A stretch of 5,691 nt of DNA from an uncultured Filifactor sp. (GCA_947254385.1 CAMYCP010000090.1:1-5691); one strand, 5' to 3'. Shown: positions 1 to 5,691, counted from the first letter of the stretch. A program made the numbers and translations. Notes: generated from the sequence alone by a model not told the origin.

Positions 1-23
1 AAGAGATTGGATAGAACATATAA

Positions 24-54
24 AATACTACAATTCCTAAAAGGAATTAGTATT
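24..54 (-). terminator. Hairpin over the stop codon of the membrane gene, possible terminator
   Basis: A 7-bp perfect stem (32-38 with 42-48, three-base loop) is extended by a further 6 bp (24-29 with 49-54) across a two-base bulge. It spans the TAG stop at 37-39. On the minus strand the stem runs into TTTTATATG, so the U-run is short and GC content is low. It is a plausible but weak intrinsic terminator. Confidence 0.4.
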
Positions 55-804
55 AATATCCGATTTAACCATGCTGTCTATTTCTTTGTTGTAACAGTTG
101 ACTTTATACCTCATAAACATCATAAAAATATCGGTTATTATTATAAAAAATAAAGTAAATATAAAAAATTTATACAATAATCCGGTATATGTGTGAATTT
201 CTTCAGGATAATACGTATTAAACCATTTTTTGATTAAATCGGATGAAACAATATTTGAATTAAGCTTAGGATATCTACAGTATCCGACTTTTATTCTATC
301 GTATAAATAATTTACGCAGTACGTAGGAATAACCCAAAATAATTCAGGAATGATCAAAACCGCATTTTTAAATAATAAATATCCTGTTCTACTTAAAAAT
401 GAATGTTCCAACATAAACCAACGCAAATGTGCAAAAGTTTTAAAACTGTCAATAAGTTTAAAAAGAACATTATAAAATATAAAAATATAAATTAACGGAA
501 AAGAAGATGCCGCATTTGAAAAATGTCCGGGAGGAGCAAAGTTGTTGTATTCTATTTTATTTATTTCATTTTGTACAATTAAACCTACAACACCTATTAT
601 AATGACGCTACACATATATTGATATTTTAATATTCTTAGCATCTTTTGAAGTTTTTTATGTTTTATATATATATATCCCTGAATATAAGTATCATTTGGA
701 AAATTTTGTTCCAGTACAGCCGTGCAGTTCGGACATATATATATGCGTATCACAAATTTCATCACAAAAACATCCAAATCCCCGTTCATAAATATCTTCT
801 TCAA
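37..804 (-). CDS. Unrecognised multi-pass membrane protein with N-terminal CPNC motif; N-terminus probably frame-disrupted
   Basis: I do not recognise this family. The frame is open for 255 codons from a TTG at 802-804, which lacks a good ribosome binding site. Visible parts: a CPNC knuckle at residues 24-27, typical of half of a zinc ribbon; a basic stretch (about 48-60); then four hydrophobic, probably membrane-spanning segments at about 62-78, 102-118, 142-162 and 208-232, with a short polar tail. The loop at 90-100 (PPGHFSNAA) and the Tyr-rich loop at 170-205 have no family signature I can name. The true start is probably the ATG at 818-820 in another frame, preceded by AGGA seven bases away. 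That frame joins this one if the (AT)5 run at 735-744 changes length, giving a protein of about 261 residues. The gene is much more AT-rich than its neighbours: 121-180 has about 10% GC, against about 42% for 2461-2520 in pyrG. It could be an acquired or decaying gene. Membrane location is well supported; function is unknown. Confidence 0.6.
   Translation of the reverse strand: MKKIFMNGDLDVFVMKFVIRIYICPNCTAVLEQNFPNDTYIQGYIYIKHKKLQKMLRILKYQYMCSVIIIGVVGLIVQNEINKIEYNNFAPPGHFSNAASSFPLIYIFIFYNVLFKLIDSFKTFAHLRWFMLEHSFLSRTGYLLFKNAVLIIPELFWVIPTYCVNYLYDRIKVGYCRYPKLNSNIVSSDLIKKWFNTYYPEEIHTYTGLLYKFFIFTLFFIIITDIFMMFMRYKVNCYNKEIDSMVKSDINTNSF
665..676. repeat. (AT)6 dinucleotide tract inside the membrane gene
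   Basis: Six AT units encode a Tyr-Ile-Tyr-Ile stretch in the long frame, about 60 bases downstream of the (AT)5 tract. This one is in frame. It is a second possible slippage site, where gain or loss of a unit would abolish the downstream protein. Confidence 0.6.
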
Positions 805-820
805 TATTTCGGTTTCTCAT
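692..820 (-). other. Alternative 5' reading frame of the membrane gene (Cys-rich, 42 codons, then stop)
   Basis: The ATG at 818-820 has AGGA seven bases upstream and begins MRNRNIEEDIYERGFG, followed by a Cys-rich run with C17, C19 and C23 and then H26. After the (AT)5 tract the frame gives an unconvincing tail and stops at 692-694. Codons before the tract look genuinely coding (GAA, GAT, ATT, TTT), and the cysteines before it complement the CPNC that follows in the other frame. The likely original product therefore reads from this ATG into the frame ending at 37. Restoration needs a net change of -1, +2 or -4 bases near 735-744. I infer this is the authentic N-terminus of the membrane protein rather than a separate gene. 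Confidence 0.5.
735..744. repeat. (AT)5 dinucleotide tract at the point where the reading frame changes
   Basis: Five AT units lie exactly between the well-started Cys-rich frame (from 820) and the long membrane-protein frame (to 37). Six units, or three, would join the two frames, encoding His-Ile-Tyr-Ile-Cys-Pro-Asn-Cys across the junction in the six-unit case. A single-base deletion nearby would do the same. Confidence 0.7.
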
Positions 821-843
821 ATTAGAATCCTAAACACCTCATG

Positions 844-863
844 GAACGTTCAGCTGAACGTTC
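844..863. repeat. Perfect 20-bp nested palindrome GAACGTTC-AGCT-GAACGTTC
   Basis: The 20 bases are identical to their reverse complement. They consist of two copies of the 8-bp palindrome GAACGTTC separated by the palindrome AGCT, so the site is at once an inverted repeat and a 12-bp-period direct repeat. It lies 24 bases upstream of the probable ATG (818-820) of the membrane gene. It is also flanked by smaller inverted repeats at 872-884 (TCCAT/ATGGA), 881-890 and 904-916. A dimeric or tetrameric repressor operator, or a cruciform or RNA hairpin, would fit. It is not a Firmicutes LexA box, since the GAAC-N4-GTTC spacing is absent. Confidence 0.6.
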
Positions 864-939
864 TCCCAACGTCCATATCATGGATTTCCATCTCAAATTA
901 TCTGTAAAATCTTTACCGGTCACGTTTATATTTAAAATA

Positions 940-966
940 CAGAATATCAATATTATTGATATTCTG
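940..966 (-). terminator. Perfect 12-bp-stem hairpin downstream of pyrG, possible terminator
   Basis: CAGAATATCAAT (940-951) pairs perfectly with 955-966 around a three-base loop, beginning 47 bases past the pyrG stop. On the minus strand it is followed by TATTTTAAATAT, a poor U-tract. On the plus strand it is followed by CTACATATTTTTT, so the T-run is better in the direction where no gene ends. The stem has only three G-C pairs. It may be a weak pyrG terminator, an mRNA-end stabiliser or a protein-binding dyad. Confidence 0.45.
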
Positions 967-1013
967 CTACATATTTTTTATTTTCATATTTTATGTTCCT
1001 TTACTTTATATTT

Positions 1014-2612
1014 CTACAATGTCGCCTTAATAAATTCTCTAAACAGCGGGTGAGCTTTAGTCGGGCGGGATTTAAATTCCGGATGGAATTGACACGCTAC
1101 GAACCATTTAAGTTCAGGGATTTCTATTATTTCCACGAGTTTTTTATCCGGCGAAAGTCCTGAGAAACACATTCCTTTTTCTTCCATTGAGTTTCTAAAA
1201 TAGTTGTTAAATTCATATCTATGGCGGTGTCTTTCGTATACTACTTCTTCATTGTACGCTTTTTTAGCCTCGGTGTCGGTTTTAAGTGCACACGGATACA
1301 CGCCTAATCGCATGGTGCCGCCTTTATCCACTATATCCTGCTGTTCCGGCATCAAAAATATTACGGGATAGGGGGTGTCCGGATTTATTTCGGTACTGTT
1401 CGCATTTTCAAGTCCCAATACATTGCGTGCAAATTCAATTACAGCGACTTGAAGTCCCAAACAGATTCCTAAAAACGGTATGTTGTTTTCACGTGCATAC
1501 CTTACGGCACGTATCTTCCCGTCTATTCCGCGATCCCCGAATCCTCCGGGTACAAGTACGGCGTCACACCCGTAAAGCATGGTTTCAACTTCACTGTCGT
1601 TTTTATTTTCAAGGTCTTCTGCGTTTATCCATTTGATTTTTACTTTTACGTCATTTTCCAATCCGCCGTGATGCAACGCCTCAACTACCGATAAATACGC
1701 ATCTTTTAAGTCCACATATTTGCCGACGAGCGCCACGGTTTTTTCGGTTTTGAGGTTTTCTTCTCTTTCTACTATTTTTTTCCAATCTTCAAATTCTATG
1801 TCGTTAATCGGCAGGTTAAAGTGTTTTAATACTTTAACGTCCAAGCCTTCTTCAAGAAGCATGAGCGGTACTTTGTAAAGTGAGGTCGCATCTCCGTTTT
1901 CCACTACGTTTTCCGCTCGCAAATTGCAAAACAGCGCAATTTTTTCTTTCATTTCCGGTGTTATATGTTTTTCAGTGCGGCATACCACTATATCGGGCTG
2001 AATACCTATAGAGCGCAGTTCTTTAACGCTATGTTGAGTGGGTTTGGTTTTGAGTTCTTCGGACATTCTAAGATACGGCACGAGGGTCACGTGGATATAA
2101 GCGACATTTTCTTCTCCCACTTCATATTTCATTTGACGGATAGCTTCCAAAAACGGCTGTGATTCTATGTCTCCGACAGTTCCGCCGATTTCCGTTATAA
2201 CTATATCCAGCTCTTTTGCTTTTGCGGTGCGTTGTATGCGTTCTTTTATTTCATCCGTAACATGCGGTATCACCTGTACCGTCCCGCCCAGATATTCACC
2301 TTTGCGTTCTTTGCTGATTACCGAAAAATAGATTTTACCGGAGGTTACGCTCGAATTTACGGATAAGTTTTCATCTATGAAACGTTCATAATGCCCCAAG
2401 TCCAGATCGGTTTCCGCTCCGTCTTCGGTTACGAACACTTCCCCGTGCTGAAACGGGCTCATCGTGCCAGGGTCAAAGTTAAGATACGGATCAAATTTTT
2501 GTATCGACACTTTAAGGCCGCGCGCTTTAAGCAGTCTGCCAAGCGATGCGGCGGTTATACCTTTGCCGAGCGACGATACTACTCCGCCGGTTATAAATAT
2601 ATACTTTGTCAT
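1014..2612 (-). CDS. pyrG: CTP synthase (glutamine-hydrolysing)
   Basis: This makes CTP from UTP, ATP and glutamine, the last step of de novo pyrimidine nucleotide synthesis; it is cytosolic and active as a tetramer. The 532-residue length is normal and the protein looks complete. The N-terminal synthetase (amidoligase) domain (about 1-265) shows the P-loop-like [10 protein letters not shown] at 9-18 with K17, the block [31 protein letters not shown] (47-78) with the magnesium-site D71, and [11 protein letters not shown] from 141 with E141. The class I glutaminase domain (about 290-532) shows the oxyanion-hole GGFG at 356-359, the nucleophile C384 in LGICLGLQ, the RHRHRYEFN lid at 461-469, and H510/E512 in FHPEF completing the triad. 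The start is an ATG with GGAGGG (2616-2621) three bases upstream. The upstream alcohol dehydrogenase stops only 10 bases before it, so the two are probably translated together. There is no room for the pyrG leader attenuator known from Bacillus directly ahead of the gene. Confidence 0.98.
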   Translation of the reverse strand: MTKYIFITGGVVSSLGKGITAASLGRLLKARGLKVSIQKFDPYLNFDPGTMSPFQHGEVFVTEDGAETDLDLGHYERFIDENLSVNSSVTSGKIYFSVISKERKGEYLGGTVQVIPHVTDEIKERIQRTAKAKELDIVITEIGGTVGDIESQPFLEAIRQMKYEVGEENVAYIHVTLVPYLRMSEELKTKPTQHSVKELRSIGIQPDIVVCRTEKHITPEMKEKIALFCNLRAENVVENGDATSLYKVPLMLLEEGLDVKVLKHFNLPINDIEFEDWKKIVEREENLKTEKTVALVGKYVDLKDAYLSVVEALHHGGLENDVKVKIKWINAEDLENKNDSEVETMLYGCDAVLVPGGFGDRGIDGKIRAVRYARENNIPFLGICLGLQVAVIEFARNVLGLENANSTEINPDTPYPVIFLMPEQQDIVDKGGTMRLGVYPCALKTDTEAKKAYNEEVVYERHRHRYEFNNYFRNSMEEKGMCFSGLSPDKKLVEIIEIPELKWFVACQFHPEFKSRPTKAHPLFREFIKATL

Positions 2613-2615
2613 AAT

Positions 2616-2621
2616 CCCTCC
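2616..2621 (-). promoter_or_regulatory. pyrG ribosome binding site abutting the alcohol dehydrogenase stop codon
   Basis: GGAGGG lies three bases before the pyrG ATG and one base after the TAG (2623-2625) of the alcohol dehydrogenase. Ribosomes ending the first gene would therefore sit on the start site of the second, which implies co-transcription and probable translational coupling. Confidence 0.75.
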
Positions 2622-2622
2622 A

Positions 2623-3759
2623 CTATAGCGACATATATAAAATTTTTAAAACATCATCATGAGTTAACGGTTTATAGTTGTTTTTTACCAAATTTACGGT
2701 AGGCGCAATTTTAGATAATGCACTTTCCGGTATATTTACTTCTTTAAGCGTGATAGGCGATCCCATTTCTTTAAAAAACGCCTGCATTTTTTCTATTCCG
2801 CCTAATGCGCTCGTTTCATTCCAAACATTTTTTGCAAAACGTTTCAGTTTATTTTCAGCGCTTTCCGATATATATTTAAGGTAGTTGGGGTGGACTATTG
2901 CAAGTCCCGCTCCATGCGGTATGTCATAAAAAGCTGAAAGGGCGTGTTCTATCTGATGACTTTGCCAGTCGCTTTTTTTGCCGGATGCAATGAGGGAGTT
3001 TATCGCCATGGAACTGTCCCACATAAGATTTGATCTGGCAATGTAATTTTCGGGGTTTTCAAGTGCAAGAGGTAAGTTGTACACTACGTTTTTAATTATC
3101 GATTCCGCTATGTCGTCACTTAGGTTGGATGTGTCGGGAGCGGAAAAATATTCTTCCATACAATGTGAGATTATGTCTATTGCTCCGTACAAAATTTGTG
3201 ATTTAGGCAAGGTGTAGGTATATGTCGGATCTAAGATTGAAAATGTCGGTTGCAATAAGGGATCTCCATATCCGTTCTTGATATTTTTTTCCCAATTCGT
3301 TATGACGGCGAGGTGATCCATTTCACTTCCCGTGGCGGCGTTGGTAAGTACGGTTGCAAGCGGAACGGCAGTTTTTGCACGTTGTTTTTCAATCATAAAA
3401 GCTTGCCAAAAATCTCTGTCGTCACCTGCACTGACTGAAATCATTTTGGCGCAGTCTATCGTACTTCCTCCCCCAACAGCCAAAATAAAATCCACTTTGT
3501 GCTTTCTGCATATTTCTATACCTTCATATACTTTGTCTGTACGCGGATTTGGCATTATGCCCGAAAGTTCGAAGATGTTTTTTCCGGAAGATTTTAAAAT
3601 TTCGATAACGGTATCATAAAGCCCGCTTTTTTTTATGCTCCCTCCCCCGTAACACAAAAGTACATTATGTCCGACAGATTTTATTTCTTCGGATAAATAT
3701 TTTATCGACCCCGCCCCGAAATATATTTTTGTGGGATTGTGAAAAATAAAGTTTTCCAT
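2623..3759 (-). CDS. Iron-containing alcohol dehydrogenase (YqhD / butanol dehydrogenase type)
   Basis: This is a group III metal-dependent alcohol dehydrogenase, cytosolic, expected to reduce aldehydes to alcohols with NAD(P)H. The 378-residue length is close to the roughly 387 of E. coli YqhD and clostridial butanol dehydrogenases. The N-terminus ([18 protein letters not shown]) is typical of that subgroup. The dinucleotide-binding part shows GGGS at 38-41 and [10 protein letters not shown] at 96-105, followed by ATGSEM at 142-147. Metal ligands are D195 and H199 ([13 protein letters not shown]), H268 ([19 protein letters not shown]) and H282, matching the Asp-His-His-His set of YqhD. The start is an ATG with GAGGTG (3764-3769) four bases upstream. 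It sits 10 bases ahead of pyrG and 75 bases behind the DUF4230-like gene. Cofactor preference and natural substrate cannot be read from the sequence: butanol or ethanol fermentation and detoxification of reactive aldehydes are both possible. Confidence 0.93.
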   Translation of the reverse strand: MENFIFHNPTKIYFGAGSIKYLSEEIKSVGHNVLLCYGGGSIKKSGLYDTVIEILKSSGKNIFELSGIMPNPRTDKVYEGIEICRKHKVDFILAVGGGSTIDCAKMISVSAGDDRDFWQAFMIEKQRAKTAVPLATVLTNAATGSEMDHLAVITNWEKNIKNGYGDPLLQPTFSILDPTYTYTLPKSQILYGAIDIISHCMEEYFSAPDTSNLSDDIAESIIKNVVYNLPLALENPENYIARSNLMWDSSMAINSLIASGKKSDWQSHQIEHALSAFYDIPHGAGLAIVHPNYLKYISESAENKLKRFAKNVWNETSALGGIEKMQAFFKEMGSPITLKEVNIPESALSKIAPTVNLVKNNYKPLTHDDVLKILYMSL

Positions 3760-3796
3760 ATTTCACCTCTTATATTTTTATAATCTCAATAATTAC

Positions 3797-3802
3797 ATTA
3801 TA
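3797..3802 (-). promoter_or_regulatory. Consensus -10-like element upstream of the alcohol dehydrogenase
   Basis: A perfect TATAAT on the minus strand lies 37 bases before the ATG, inside the 75-base spacer. No convincing -35 hexamer exists 16-18 bases upstream (CGGGAA or GGGAAT there), and the region is very AT-rich, so chance is a real possibility. If active, it would let the dehydrogenase and pyrG be transcribed independently of the two genes before them. Confidence 0.3.
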
Positions 3803-3834
3803 TATTATTTTTTTATAAATTCCCGTTTTATTTT

Positions 3835-4416
3835 TTAATCAAATGTAATTGTGTATTCATCTTTAATTTGCGGTACGGCGTTTAAAATTTCAGTTATTAA
3901 TTTTTTTGCATTTGTATCAGCCTCAAGCAGGATGCCTTTTTCCAATGCCCGGTTTTCATTTATCTTTTTGCGATCGGCTGCAAAAGACGTATAATCGTTT
4001 AATTTTATGGGATTAAAAACGGCATTTTTTTCATCCAGAATTTTAATTGACTCTTCCAAAATTTCATGCGACTTTATCTCGGCTTTAGGGAGTTTTAGAT
4101 TGATATTATTTTCCGATACCTTAACTTTTATAGCTTTAACGTCAATCCCGGATTTTATTATGCCGTCATATGAAATTATAAAACGTTTAGCCGTCAGCGG
4201 TATTTTTATGCCGTAAAATTCGTTGTGATTTTCAAATATCCCGACATCGGTATATCTGTATTCGACAACGCTTAAGTCACTGATTGCGTTAATCATGGAC
4301 ATTACGGAAACGGAGGTTATTTCGCTTTTTTTGTCTTTCATAATATTGAACATACTTAAAGCGCCTAAGATAAAAATACACAGGCTTACAATAAAATAGA
4401 TTTTTTTATTTTTCAA
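3835..4416 (-). CDS. Membrane-anchored DUF4230-like protein
   Basis: The start is a TTG at 4414-4416, chosen because GGGAGGA (4421-4427) lies four bases upstream. The longer frame from 4473 would overlap the preceding gene and has no such site. The 193-residue product has a short basic N-terminus and one hydrophobic segment (about 6-24), a signal anchor placing the rest outside the membrane. The remainder resembles the DUF4230 family: VVEYRYTDVGIFE (50-62), a beta-rich centre with ISYDGIIKSGIDVKAIKVKV (81-100), LKLPKAEIKSHEIL (107-120) where the family has a conserved LP-I-S pattern, and an Ala/Glu-rich helical end (145-180) with EKGILLEADTNAKKLI. The family is a domain of unknown function, common as a single-pass membrane protein in gut Firmicutes and Bacteroidetes. 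It begins 16 bases after the amidohydrolase stop, so the two are probably co-translated; what that pairing means is unknown. The family call is from memory of the pattern. Confidence 0.8.
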   Translation of the reverse strand: MKNKKIYFIVSLCIFILGALSMFNIMKDKKSEITSVSVMSMINAISDLSVVEYRYTDVGIFENHNEFYGIKIPLTAKRFIISYDGIIKSGIDVKAIKVKVSENNINLKLPKAEIKSHEILEESIKILDEKNAVFNPIKLNDYTSFAADRKKINENRALEKGILLEADTNAKKLITEILNAVPQIKDEYTITFD

Positions 4417-4420
4417 AGTG

Positions 4421-4427
4421 TCCTCCC
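4421..4427 (-). promoter_or_regulatory. Ribosome binding site that fixes the TTG start of the DUF4230-like gene
   Basis: GGGAGGA, a near-perfect anti-Shine-Dalgarno match, stands four bases before a TTG at 4416-4414 and lies between the amidohydrolase stop (4433-4435) and that codon. It rules in the TTG over the in-frame ATG at 4471-4473, which falls inside the amidohydrolase coding region. Confidence 0.8.
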
Positions 4428-4432
4428 AAGAT

Positions 4433-5587
4433 TTAATCGAATTCAGTTGCAAAGGCGGCAAGTACACTTGCACCGATAATCAATGCGTTTTCGTTGAATT
4501 TTGCTTTAGGGTTATGCAAAGGGTAGATGGTTTCATCATCGGTTTTTACTCCGAGGCAAAGCATGACCGACGGCACTTTGTCGGCGATAAAGGCAAAATC
4601 GTCGCTTGCAGTGAATGATACTCCGTCAAATATTTGAAAATTATTTTCGGCAACTTTTACAGCCGTGTTTTTTATTTTTGCGGTAAGTTTTTCATCGTTG
4701 TATATGGCGGGTACGTCCGATAAATATTCGGTTTCAGCCGTTCCGCGGTAAGCTTGTGCAAGCAAAGACGCAAATTCACGTATTCTATTTTTCATATATT
4801 TTTGAGTCTCTTCACTATAAGTACGCATCGTACCTTCTATGAGTGCAGTTTCCGGTATTATATTCGGCGCCGTGCCTGCATCGAAATGCCCGCAGGTTAG
4901 AACCGCTCCTTCCTGAAACGGTATTTCTCTCGTTACTATGGTTTGTAAGCTGTCTACAATTTTACTTCCTATCATGCTTGCATCTATTCCAAGGTGAGGC
5001 ATTGCTCCATGGCAACCTTTACCATAGACGGTTATTTTAAAATTGTTGTTGGCACAAGTCATGACGCCTGATTTTATATAAAGTCCGAGGTTTTTGGTCG
5101 TGTCCACGTGTATCATGACGGCCGCATCAACTTCGGGATTTTGTAATACTCCCGCATCAATCATTTTTTTACTGCCTGCAAAAATTTCTTCCGCCGGTTG
5201 AAACATAATTTTTACTTTAGATTTCAAATCCTTTTCATATTTTTTTAATACGTACGCCGCCGCCAACGCCATAGCCGTGTGCATATCATGCCCGCACATA
5301 TGTGCATTTTGATTTGCACTTTTAAATTCTTCGTCGTTTTCTTCATTCATAAGAAGTGCGTCCATATCAGAGCGAATGAGCAAACATTTGTCGCCTTGTC
5401 CCAAAGTGCATACAATCCCGTTTTTAATTATTTCATCATATTCGATGCCGTACGCTTTAAGTTTTGATTTTACAAAGGCTGAGGTCTTATCAAGGTCAAA
5501 TCCCGTTTCGGGATTTTTGTGAATGGTTCTTCTGTTTTCTATTATTTCATCTTTAATTAAAGACATTTCTTCATAAAAATTTATCAT
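4433..5587 (-). CDS. M20D-family zinc amidohydrolase (N-acyl amino acid / hippurate hydrolase-like)
   Basis: This is a cytosolic metallohydrolase expected to cleave an amide bond in N-acylated amino acids or related amides. Relatives include hippurate hydrolase, aminoacylase, N-acetyldiaminopimelate deacetylase and auxin-conjugate hydrolases. The 384-residue length is normal. Visible motifs: R-TIHKNPETGF (20-30); RSDMDAL (72-78); MCGHDMHT (97-104) with metal ligands C98 and H100; FQPAEE (129-134) with catalytic E133 and ligand E134; H160 in AVMIHVD; the dimerisation (lid) domain from about 174 to 290 containing GKGCHGAMPH (189-198); and PLHNP with H358. The Cys in GKGCHG replaces the usual Gly. 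SDDF (328-331) stands where relatives usually have SEDF. The start is an ATG with AAAGGAG (5593-5599) five bases upstream. It is the first gene of the run, with a candidate promoter ahead and the DUF4230-like gene 16 bases behind. Substrate is unassigned; no transporter or partner enzyme nearby narrows it. Confidence 0.93.
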   Translation of the reverse strand: MINFYEEMSLIKDEIIENRRTIHKNPETGFDLDKTSAFVKSKLKAYGIEYDEIIKNGIVCTLGQGDKCLLIRSDMDALLMNEENDEEFKSANQNAHMCGHDMHTAMALAAAYVLKKYEKDLKSKVKIMFQPAEEIFAGSKKMIDAGVLQNPEVDAAVMIHVDTTKNLGLYIKSGVMTCANNNFKITVYGKGCHGAMPHLGIDASMIGSKIVDSLQTIVTREIPFQEGAVLTCGHFDAGTAPNIIPETALIEGTMRTYSEETQKYMKNRIREFASLLAQAYRGTAETEYLSDVPAIYNDEKLTAKIKNTAVKVAENNFQIFDGVSFTASDDFAFIADKVPSVMLCLGVKTDDETIYPLHNPKAKFNENALIIGASVLAAFATEFD

Positions 5588-5638
5588 ATTTGCTCCTTTG
5601 ATTTTTTACTTAAATAATAAGGCGCAAAACCTAACTTC

Positions 5639-5666
5639 AGTATATTTATACCGCACAAAATGAAAA
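5639..5666 (-). promoter_or_regulatory. Candidate sigma-A-type promoter upstream of the amidohydrolase
   Basis: On the minus strand TTTTCA (5661-5666, four of six to TTGACA) is 16 bases upstream of TATACT (5639-5644, five of six to TATAAT). Transcription would begin about 45 bases before the ATG at 5587. The spacer is AT-rich, so confidence is modest. No further gene is visible between this point and the window edge at 5691. A short GTCTT/AAGAC dyad sits at 5681-5691, too close to the edge to judge. Confidence 0.4.
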
Positions 5667-5691
5667 ATATTTATTCGGCTGTCTTAAAGAC

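Larger units (their letters stand above)
822..987 (-). pseudogene. Possible small ORF (about 54 codons) between pyrG and the membrane gene, broken at an A6 run
   Basis: An AAAGGA ribosome binding site (997-1002), starting 11 bases past the pyrG stop, precedes an ATG at 985-987. That frame reads only MKIKNM before a TAG. Dropping one A from the run of six at 974-979 opens a 54-codon frame: a short basic start, a hydrophobic stretch (ISIILIFCILNINV), then a polar tail including WTLGERSAERSMRCLGF. It stops with TAA at 822-824, a single base before the ATG at 818-820, an arrangement typical of translational coupling. The uninterrupted part from a GTG at 921-923 is 33 codons. The product is unrecognised. 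It could equally be chance open sequence carrying regulatory repeats, since the hairpin at 940-966 and the palindrome at 844-863 both fall inside it. Confidence 0.25.

Noticed and set aside
844..863. LexA/DinR (SOS) box
   Set aside because: The Firmicutes box needs GAAC-N4-GTTC; here GAAC and GTTC are directly adjacent and the four-base spacer has the arms in the opposite order.
722..907. Plus-strand 61-codon frame over the start of the membrane gene
   Set aside because: It is antisense to two better-supported minus-strand frames, with no start signal and low-complexity content.
841..1053. Plus-strand 70-codon frame beginning MERSAERS, overlapping the pyrG 3' end
   Set aside because: It has no ribosome binding site, runs antisense into pyrG, and owes its protein-like start to the palindrome at 844-863.
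1286..1636. Plus-strand 116-codon frame inside pyrG
   Set aside because: It is antisense to the glutaminase domain of a fully intact CTP synthase; a shadow frame.
2613..2625. CTP-sensing pyrG leader attenuator directly before pyrG
   Set aside because: The spacer is only 10 bases and there is no leader hairpin.
4417..4473. N-terminal extension of the DUF4230-like protein to the ATG at 4473
   Set aside because: It would overlap the amidohydrolase, lacks a ribosome binding site, and adds 19 residues ahead of a normal signal anchor.
1..5691. CRISPR array, tRNA/rRNA, insertion sequence, toxin-antitoxin or defence island
   Set aside because: I saw no spaced direct repeats, cloverleaf, transposase or recombinase motifs, or defence-protein motifs in either strand.
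5681..5691. GTCTT/AAGAC dyad at the window edge as a terminator of an upstream gene
   Set aside because: The stem is only 5 bp with a one-base centre, which cannot form a stable hairpin, and the context is cut off.

Overview
This is a low-GC bacterial segment in which every convincing gene lies on the minus strand. Clostridia-type Firmicutes are the best guess. The basis is a strong purine-rich Shine-Dalgarno before most genes, a TTG start, AT-rich spacers, and a Clostridia-like flavour to the CTP synthase and iron-dependent alcohol dehydrogenase. This is inference from protein flavour, not a database match.

In transcription order (right to left) the window holds five main genes: an M20D-type zinc amidohydrolase (5587-4433); a small membrane-anchored DUF4230-like protein (4416-3835, TTG start fixed by its ribosome binding site); an iron-containing, YqhD/butanol-dehydrogenase-like alcohol dehydrogenase (3759-2623); CTP synthase pyrG (2612-1014); and an unrecognised AT-rich multi-pass membrane protein (804-37). 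Gaps are 16 nt (amidohydrolase/DUF4230), 77 nt (DUF4230/ADH, with an isolated -10-like element), and 10 nt (ADH/pyrG). The amidohydrolase-DUF4230 and ADH-pyrG pairs therefore look translationally coupled. A candidate promoter lies upstream of the amidohydrolase.

The four right-hand genes are metabolic or housekeeping genes with intact active sites. They do not form an obvious dedicated pathway or defence system. I found no CRISPR array, RNA gene, transposase or recombinase.

The unusual part is the left end (about 660-1016). The spacer between pyrG and the membrane gene is dense in inverted repeats: a perfect 12-bp-stem hairpin, a nested 20-bp palindrome, and several small ones. It may also hold a damaged 54-codon small ORF that ends one base before a well-placed ATG for the membrane gene. 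From that ATG the reading frame opens with a Cys-rich segment, then is lost at a run of five AT dinucleotides, where the frame of the long membrane ORF takes over. Both breaks sit in simple-sequence tracts. Phase variation, decay and assembly error are all possible; the sequence alone cannot decide.
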